A DNA stretch of 64,000 nt, from contig CAXXNX010000037.1 of the NCBI GenBank assembly GCA_963664285.2, positions 1 to 64,000 of the forward strand, read 5' to 3'. This document shows, piece after piece, positions 56,933 to 64,000 of this stretch. The notes beneath the pieces are model-generated. The model was not told where the DNA came from and made no database searches. It worked only from the letters and a program-made list of their open reading frames with translations. The position numbers and the translations under genes were made by a program. Position 1 is the stretch's first letter; each line of letters begins with the position of its first letter. The DNA is from JAJCYL01 sp963664285. Lineage in GTDB: Bacteria; Bacteroidota; Bacteroidia; Cytophagales; Cyclobacteriaceae.

Positions 56933-59900
56933 TCATATTATTCCTTTCCCCAGATACTGCCTCAACTTGGGTGGAATGTGTCGCTCAATTACCGCATGAT
57001 GAATACGCCATTTCTCTTCACCTTCAAAATCCTCTAACCACTTGACTTCTTTTCCCTCTGTTGTGGCCACAGGCACCCCGTCCTTATAAAGAATCCGATT
57101 GTTGTAATAAGCTGTTACTTTTCTTCCTGGAGTGATGATACCGGTCAGGTTAAGAGGATCTGCTGCACTAACGGAGACCAGTTCTTCTTTATTGGCCTCT
57201 CTTTTGATTTTTCTTAATGAAGTAAGTGCTTCAGGTAAAGCATACTGTTCGCCCCAGACGCCCTGCACAAACCGGCCACCACTATAACACCTCGTGCTTC
57301 TAAAATCCGCAGTACTCTTACCAATTCTCTCCAGGAGGGAGCAAGTTGCTCCTTGTCTGCCAGTTTTCTAAAAAGAATGCCATACCTTTTCAATAAAACC
57401 AGGCACATTTTCTCCAGGTACTGCTGACGGTCATCATCATGTCTTGTTTTTGACTGGTTAATCAATGTCCAGCGACCCGGCCTGGTCCATGGTGAAAACC
57501 TGCCTGTTGCCTTTCTTTCGGCCAGCTTTATATTTTAAGGGGACCAACAGTGCTCTCAAGCCCGAATAACTGTCGGAGGTTGCCATGCCGTGACTAACCA
57601 GCTCAGAGATAGCCTCCTCCGTTTGTCCAACCATAAGTCCGGATTCCTTTACTATATCATCGAAGAAAGATGCACCATTAATTTCTATTACCGATTTTAT
57701 CAATTGTGCATTGGCAGACAATTCAGCTTCAACCGGTTCATCCTTCCACATACTAACATTGGACCGGCTAAGAAGACATAAAGGAGTGTTCTTAACCGGT
57801 GACGGCGCTTTTTTGCCATTGTCAATATCTACACGAATCGGGCGAAATCTTCCCCAGGTGATCTTGCCGGAAATGCAGAGAACATCCAGCCACATATGGT
57901 CATAGTCTTTCAATCGGTTCGGAATGATCGATCCTTCCCAGGCTGCAGCCGGAGCCTCATAACCCTCCAGTTTTTCCAGGATACCAGGTAAGGCATTAGG
58001 CCCTTCCATTTGATCTTCCCCAGTCAACCCATGCCACTGAAAGAGGAAGCGCATATAATCCGAAGCAGCTACCGCCTCAATTTCCGAGCGCAGTTTTTGA
58101 ATAGTATAGCGATGAATTCTGGCCAGTAATCGCCGTTCACACCATTCTTTTTCTTCAACTCCCGGATTGTAGAACCCCTGGAAGGCAAACCCGTCTCCCT
58201 CAAGCGCCAGTAGTGCCTGCATGATCTTTGATTTATCCAAAGCCATCGCGTCAGCCAATTGGTCGACTAATACCGGCCCTAATATTTCTAGTCTTCCGCG
58301 AATAATCTCTACTAAAGCTTGTCCCGCATCCCATTTTTTCTCCTTAAGCCTATCCGGGAGTACTACATCCGGCATATATTGTCCATACGGGCTAATCACT
58401 TTTAGTTGTGGGATTCGCTCCGCTGCAATCCATAAATTTTTTTGATTGGGTAGAGGCAATACGGTAGCCCGGTTTTCCAATATCAATTCACGGAATTGCT
58501 CTTCCCAACCATTTAGACCATCACCCATTTTTCCCTCTTCTTCAGTCAGGAATCCAGCCAGGACCAGGGCATCGTGTAATTCATCAGCATTACTTACCTG
58601 TGGCCAGGCTTCCAGTTTGACAGTTTGTATGGCCGCGAAATCAAGTTGGGTAAGATTTTTCGCTTCTGCCGGATCCATCCAGCCGCGGCTTTGGATGTTG
58701 TTGGTTCGTCTTTCGGCAGCTTCTCCCGGATCAAGATAAGCGTAGGGTCGGGCATTGATAATTTCCTGGGCCAGGGGGGGAAGGCTCCCTCAAATCTTTG
58801 GCAAGGAGTTTAATTTCCCCTGATTTGATCCTGGTCAAAAGGGCTTCCAACTCATCGATGTCCATCGCCTCCGTCAGACAGTCATGAATGGTTTGATCCA
58901 CCAGGGGGTGTTTAGGCACTTCACGCTCTCCCTGGATATTTTCCACGCAGGCCAGCTGGTCAGGAAATATTAGAGCGATTAAGTCTTCTGAGTTTGATCG
59001 TTGGATCTGCGGAGGAACTTTCTTTCCACCTTGTCTTCTTAATATAGCGAATGCTCGTGAAGCATTCCAGCGCCAACGGACTTCAAACATAGGCGCATCC
59101 AATAGTGCCTGGATCAGGACATCTCTCACCGTTTTTGGATTCAGATATTGATATACTTCCTCCAGGGGAAAGCTATGGGTGCTTCCCAGTGACAGGATAA
59201 TATTGTCTTCGGTGGCAGCAGCCTGTAATTCAAAATTAAATTTTCTGCAGAATCGCTTTCTTAAGGATAATCCCCAGGCCCGGTTGAGTCTGCTGCCGAA
59301 GGGCGAGTGGATAACCAGGTGCATATCTCCGGCTTCATCGAAAAAGTGTTCCATAACCAATGTCTTATGGTTTGGAATGACTCCTAGTGCTGCTTTACCA
59401 GCGGCTAGGTAGGTCACTAATTGATCTGCAGCGTCATTGCCAATTCCGACTTCGTCAGTAAGCCACATAACGGCATCTGTTTTCCAACTTTCATCAGGAA
59501 CTTCACCTTCTTTCAGGTCAGATAGTTTTGTTAGGTTATCCAGGTTACCCAAACGGTTGGAAATTTCATCCCGAATGCGACAGACGGCTTCTGACATTTC
59601 TTTGGTCCGGCCGGGAGCTTCCCCTAACCAAAATGGAATGGTTGGTGGCGCCCCTTTGGCGTCTTCCACCCGAACTTTGCTATTTTCAATTTTCAACAAA
59701 CGCCATGAATTGTTGCCCAATTGAAAGATATCTCCGGGGAGGCTCTCAATAGCGAAATCTTCATTGATAGTACCTACAAAAGTTCCCGTGGGTTCCATGA
59801 TTACATCGTAATCAAAATTATCCGGAATAGCGCCTCCTGAAATCAGGGCGGTTAACCGGGCATTTTTGCGAGCCCGTAATTTCTTGTTTATGACATCATG

Positions 59901-61311
59901 ATGGATATAAGCGCCCCGCCGACCCCGTCGAGTGGTGTATCCCTCCGATAACATCGTAAGGATGCCTTCAAACTCCTTTCGTTCCAGGTTTCTGAAGGGA
60001 TAGGATTTCTTTACCAGCTCATAAAGGGTGTCTTCATTATAATCCTCACCGGCTAACTCAGCTACCAACTGCTGGGCTAGAATGTCAATCGGTTTTTCCG
60101 GAATGATCAGTTCATCCAGTTCGCCTCTTTTGATGGCGTCAATTACTGCAATACTCTCTGCCAATTCATCCAGACTTAATGGAAAGACAATTCCTTTTGG
60201 TATACCTCCGACATGGTGTCCTGAACGACCCACACGTTGAATGAAACTGGCAATAGAACGGGGCGAACCAATCTGACAAACGAGATCGATGCCACCTATA
60301 TCAATTCCTAACTCCAGAGAAGCAGTTGCCACCAGTGCCTTCAAATGACCTTCTTTCAACCTGGTTTCAGCATCCAGGCGGAGTTCCTTTGACATACTGC
60401 CATGGTGCGCTGTAACATGTTCCTTACCCATGCGGTTAGCCAGGTTGTGGGTCATGCGTTCCGCCAGACGACGGGTATGAACAAAGATCAGGGTTGTCTT
60501 GTGGGGGGATTCAATCAGTAGCTCCAACCTGTCATAGACTTCCTCCCCAGACTTCATTAGCCATTAGTGGAGACAGGGGTGATCTGGGCACCCCAACTGC
60601 AAGATCCAGCTTTCGCTTGTGTCCTATGTTAATAATCTCACAATTGGGATTATTAAAATCCGGACTACCTGTGAGAAAACAGGCTACTTTTTCAATGGGT
60701 TTCTGGGTAACCGAAAGCCCTATCCTCTTGAGTGAAGCTTTTGTGAGATGCGCCAGCCTTTCAATGGACAAGGCCAGGCGTGAACCACGTTTGTCACCCA
60801 CCAGGGCATGTATCTCATCCACAATAATTGTCTCAACTGAGGAAAGCATTTTTTGCCCACTGATACTGGTAAGTAAAATGTAAAGCGATTCCGGTGTGCT
60901 AACTATAATATGAGGATGTTTTTTATACATCGCTGTGCGCTGGGATGGCGTTGTATCACCTGTTCTTAAACCAACATTTATCTCAACTTGCGGTTCATTA
61001 TTATTTTCCAATTCCTCCCTCAGTCCGCGAATGGGAAAACGCAGATTTTTCTCAATGTCATTGCTCAGTGCTTTGAGTGGAGAAACGTATACCACATAAG
61101 TTTTTTCTTCAAGAGAACCTTCCAGTCCCTTTTGAATCAGGTCATCGATAATGGAGAAAAAAGCCGACAGCGTTTTACCTGACCCTGTGGGAGCGCCGAT
61201 CAGGACATTCTTATTCTTCTTGATCTTAGGCCAGGCTAATTTCTGCGTTTCGGTAGGTGCTCCAATGGCTGGTTGGAACCATTTCCAGACTAATGGATGA
61301 AAATTCTTCAA
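56933..61311 (-). pseudogene. lhr: Lhr-type ATP-dependent helicase, four frameshifts
   Basis: Five frame segments make up one Lhr protein of about 1450 residues. The N-terminal helicase has IGAPTGSGKTLSAFF (Walker A), VDEIHALVGDKRGSRLALS (motif II) and FIQRVGRSGHHVGG (motif VI). The winged-helix and Lhr-CTD regions follow. Shifts lie near 60542 (an extra G in TGGGGAG), 58772 (a run of seven G), 57465 and 57265. Lhr helicases act in DNA repair. The start region is cut off by IS1380 copy H about 25 bp upstream. Intact domains across all frames suggest very recent loss or sequencing indels. Confidence 0.9.
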
Positions 61312-61336
61312 AAGGGGAACGTAATTCCCTGATTAA

Positions 61337-62957
61337 CCCGAAAAATTCATAGTAGACAATAAAAAACAGGCATAAATTGCTTATATTGAGATAGTTAGAC
61401 AACAAAATAAGCAATTAATTTATGCCTGAATATAAGGAAAAAGATACCGTATTTTATCGAGGAAAACAAGCTTTTAAATTTGATTTTTCAGCATCAGCGA
61501 TTAGCTCAGACGGAGCGATATTGTTAAGTGAAAAAGTAGAGAGAAAGACTGGTCTATTAAAAAGCTTCGCCGCACTGATTCCTGACTATCGAAACCCCTT
61601 TTTTATCGAATACACTTATGAAGAAATGCTTCGCCAACGGGTGTTTTTAATGATGCAGGGCTATCAGGATTGCAATGACGAACAAAAACTCCGAGAGGAT
61701 CCGGTGATCCGTAAAGTACTAGATAGCGGATTATGTTCCCAGCCTACTTTAAGTCGATTTGAAAACAAGGCCGATCGGAGTCTGATCTACCAGATGAGTC
61801 AATGGTTTGTAGACCGTTATGTAGAGGAGTTGAAAGAGAAGACTGGTCAAATCATCATTGATGTAGATGGTACCGATGACCCTACTCATGGATCCCAACA
61901 ACTCAGTTTGTATAATGGCTATTATGGACAGACTATGTACCATGAGTTGTTCTTTAAGGACGGGAACACCGGTCAGGTCATTTTACCAGTACTACGTCCG
62001 GGCAATTGTCACTCCAACAAATGGTTTGTGGCCTTATTGAAAAGGATTGTCATTAAAATCAGAAAAAAACTGCCCTCAGTAAAGATCCTTATTCGAGCGG
62101 ATAGTGGCTTTTCAGGAGCATCTTTTTATCGGATAGCTAAGCAGTTTGACCTTCAATTTTGTTTAGGTATTAGTAGTAATGAAGTTTTAAAGACTTTTAC
62201 CAAACAGACTATCATTGAAGTAAAAAAGGAATATGCTTCAAAAATCATCAAACATCAAGAGTTTGTTGGCCCGTTTACTTACCAGGCCAAAAGCTGGGAT
62301 CGTTCTGAAAAGCTGTACGCCAAAGTGGAGTCTACCGGAAAAGGAATGAATGTCCGTTACTTTGTGAGCAACTTTGAAGCGATGACCGCTCAACAGATTT
62401 ACTTTGATTTTTATGTCAAGCGAGGTGATGCCAGTGAAAATCGAATAAAGGAACTCAAAAACATGACTTATTCCGACCGGCTTTCCTGTCATCGCTACTG
62501 GGCCAATTTCATGCGTTTAATCATCGCTACCCTCTGTTATGAAATGTTCCGGCAGATTAAATTATTAATTGCCAAAACAAAACACCACTTTGCTAAACGA
62601 TGGCAAGTGGACAATATCCGGCTTTACCTGATGAAGGTTGGGGCGTGCCTGAAAGAAAGGAAAAGATCATTGACAATACAATTCTCAAGAGCCTTTAGAT
62701 ATCAATACCTGCTGGGCGATTTGCTTACGGTGAACTGACCGATCAGTTAAACAGTTTGGTTTAATCAAAAAAATGTTCTTCCATAAGAACACAATAGAGC
62801 TTTGACTGAAAATTGAAAAATTCTAACAAAAAAACGCTCTAATGTCCTTTGAAATCCAGAAACCTGGTTGATCTTCAAATTAATACATACACTCCAATCA
62901 AAAATAGTTAGCAACCCATTATTAATCCCAAAATTGGTGGCCTATGAATAATGCGGG
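61337..62957 (+). mobile_element. IS1380-family element, copy H, complete
   Basis: 1621 bp between TTAA at 61333-61336 (next to lhr) and TTAA at 62958-62961, which belongs to the transposase gene of copy I. The two flanks are therefore from different contexts. Confidence 0.95.
61422..62738 (+). CDS. IS1380-family transposase (copy H)
   Basis: Intact 438-residue transposase, identical at protein level to copies B and D. Start ATG lies in the 3' arm of the hairpin at about 61366-61428. Confidence 0.95.
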   Translation: MPEYKEKDTVFYRGKQAFKFDFSASAISSDGAILLSEKVERKTGLLKSFAALIPDYRNPFFIEYTYEEMLRQRVFLMMQGYQDCNDEQKLREDPVIRKVLDSGLCSQPTLSRFENKADRSLIYQMSQWFVDRYVEELKEKTGQIIIDVDGTDDPTHGSQQLSLYNGYYGQTMYHELFFKDGNTGQVILPVLRPGNCHSNKWFVALLKRIVIKIRKKLPSVKILIRADSGFSGASFYRIAKQFDLQFCLGISSNEVLKTFTKQTIIEVKKEYASKIIKHQEFVGPFTYQAKSWDRSEKLYAKVESTGKGMNVRYFVSNFEAMTAQQIYFDFYVKRGDASENRIKELKNMTYSDRLSCHRYWANFMRLIIATLCYEMFRQIKLLIAKTKHHFAKRWQVDNIRLYLMKVGACLKERKRSLTIQFSRAFRYQYLLGDLLTVN

Positions 62958-64000
62958 TTAAAAAGCTTCGCCGCACTGATTCCTGACTATCGAAACCCCT
63001 TTTTTATCGAATACACTTATGAAGAAATGCTTCGCCAACGGGTGTTTTTAATGATGCAGGGCTATCAGGATTGCAATGACGAACAAAAACTCCGAGAGGA
63101 TCCGGTGATCCGTAAAGTACTAGATAGCGGATTATGTTCCCAGCCTACTTTAAGTCGATTTGAAAACAAGGCCGATCGGAGTCTGATCTACCAGATGAGT
63201 CAATGGTTTGTAGACCGTTATGTAGAGGAGTTGAAAGAGAAGACTGGTCAAATCATCATTGATGTAGATGGTACCGATGACCCTACTCATGGATCCCAAC
63301 AACTCAGTTTGTATAATGGCTATTATGGACAGACTATGTACCATGAGTTGTTCTTTAAGGACGGGAACACCGGTCAGGTCATTTTACCAGTACTACGTCC
63401 GGGCAATTGTCACTCCAACAAATGGTTTGTGGCCTTATTGAAAAGGATTGTCATTAAAATCAGAAAAAAACTGCCCTCAGTAAAGATCCTTATTCGAGCG
63501 GATAGTGGCTTTTCAGGAGCATCTTTTTATCGGATAGCTAAGCAGTTTGACCTTCAATTTTGTTTAGGTATTAGTAGTAATGAAGTTTTAAAGACTTTTA
63601 CCAAACAGACTATCATTGAAGTAAAAAAGGAATATGCTTCAAAAATCATCAAACATCAAGAGTTTGTTGGCCCGTTTACTTACCAGGCCAAAAGCTGGGA
63701 TCATTCTGAAAAGCTGTACGCCAAAGTGGAGTCTACCGGAAAAGGAATGAATGTCCGTTACTTTGTGAGCAACTTTGAAGCGATGACCGCTCAACAGATT
63801 TACTTTGATTTTTATGTCAAGCGAGGTGATGCCAGTGAAAATCGAATAAAGGAACTCAAAAACATGACTTATTCCGACCGGCTTTCCTGTCATCGCTACT
63901 GGGCCAATTTCATGCGTTTAATCATCGCTACCCTCTGTTATGAAATGTTCCGGCAGATTAAATTATTAATTGCCAAAACAAAACACCACTTTGCTAAACG
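62958..64000 (+). mobile_element. IS1380-family element, copy I, left part missing, runs off the window
   Basis: The sequence starts at the TTAA within the codons for GLLKSF of the transposase and continues as a normal copy to the window end. The first approximately 210 bp of the element, including the left terminus and start codon, are absent. Confidence 0.95.
62962..64000 (+). pseudogene. IS1380 transposase, copy I, 5'-truncated and partial
   Basis: Codes for residues from about KSFAALIPDYR onward, in frame, with all three catalytic regions up to the window edge. One change is seen (DHSEKLYAK for DRSEKLYAK). It has lost its first 45 or so residues. Confidence 0.92.

Noticed and set aside
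59179..59752. Plus-strand frames within lhr
   Set aside because: Antisense to clear Lhr domains; composition is that of shadows.

Overview
The window looks like a chromosomal segment of a Bacteroidota bacterium, probably a free-living marine or soil member of the Cytophagales type. The signs are a menaquinone operon (menD-menB), an OmpA/PD40 envelope protein, a DUF4249 lipoprotein remnant, FtsX-type permeases with a permease prefix domain 2, Tat-exported Gfo/Idh/MocA and sugar isomerase proteins, a DUF1080 lipoprotein, secreted TPR-CHAT proteins, low GC, and mostly no Shine-Dalgarno sites. No tRNA, rRNA or CRISPR array was recognised.

The dominant feature is a massive insertion sequence (IS) expansion. 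By my own sum about 22 kb, a third of the window, is mobile DNA. There are nine copies or parts of one 1621-bp IS1380-family element, all in a 4-bp YTAA target; two IS1595-family types (one of them twice); and IS4-, IS1182/IS5-, IS3-, IS30- and IS200-type elements plus a MITE. Removing the ISs in silico restores host reading frames exactly in several places: the DUF1080 lipoprotein, serine dehydratase, SRAP peptidase and a small membrane protein. Many remaining genes carry single-base frameshifts or nonsense codons (lhr, sdaA, pepP-like, ftsX-like, CHAT, IS transposases), so this is either a genome in active decay or a sequence with a raised indel error rate.

Layout. 1-8.6 kb: a carbohydrate block (Tat-lipoprotein sugar isomerase, uxuA, Gfo/Idh/MocA oxidoreductase, DUF1080 3-keto-sugar hydrolase), broken by an IS4 and a nested IS1380 pair. 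8.6-17.8 kb: M3 oligopeptidase, ferredoxin-type reductase, gcvT, comB, and a wrecked FtsX permease. 17.8-28.5 kb: IS1182-like and IS3 elements, the men operon with two odd IS30 terminal fragments flanked by long target duplications, a HEAT-like protein, an OmpA protein and carbonic anhydrase. 28.5-36.8 kb: stacked mobile elements around a MORN/SRAP chimera. 36.8-45.2 kb: housekeeping genes (Xaa-Pro peptidase, SUI1, serine dehydratase, aldo/keto reductase, peroxiredoxin, floA). 45.3-50.5 kb: nested ISs, then a group II intron-like sequence, two attC-like recombination sites enclosing a gene cassette, and an NAD-dependent formate dehydrogenase. 50.6-54.7 kb: an envelope cluster of beta-barrel, TPR-CHAT protease-like and beta-barrel genes. 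54.8-64 kb: IS1380, a broken lhr helicase, and another nested IS1380 pair running off the end.

The most notable signals are (i) integron-type attC sites with a complete cassette, and next to them genes with strong Shine-Dalgarno sites foreign to this lineage; (ii) two IS30 end fragments each sitting between 55-bp and 268-bp direct duplications of host DNA; (iii) two nested IS1380 structures in which one side of the outer copy has been removed exactly to a TTAA; and (iv) the secreted TPR-CHAT/beta-barrel cluster with an in-frame TGA.
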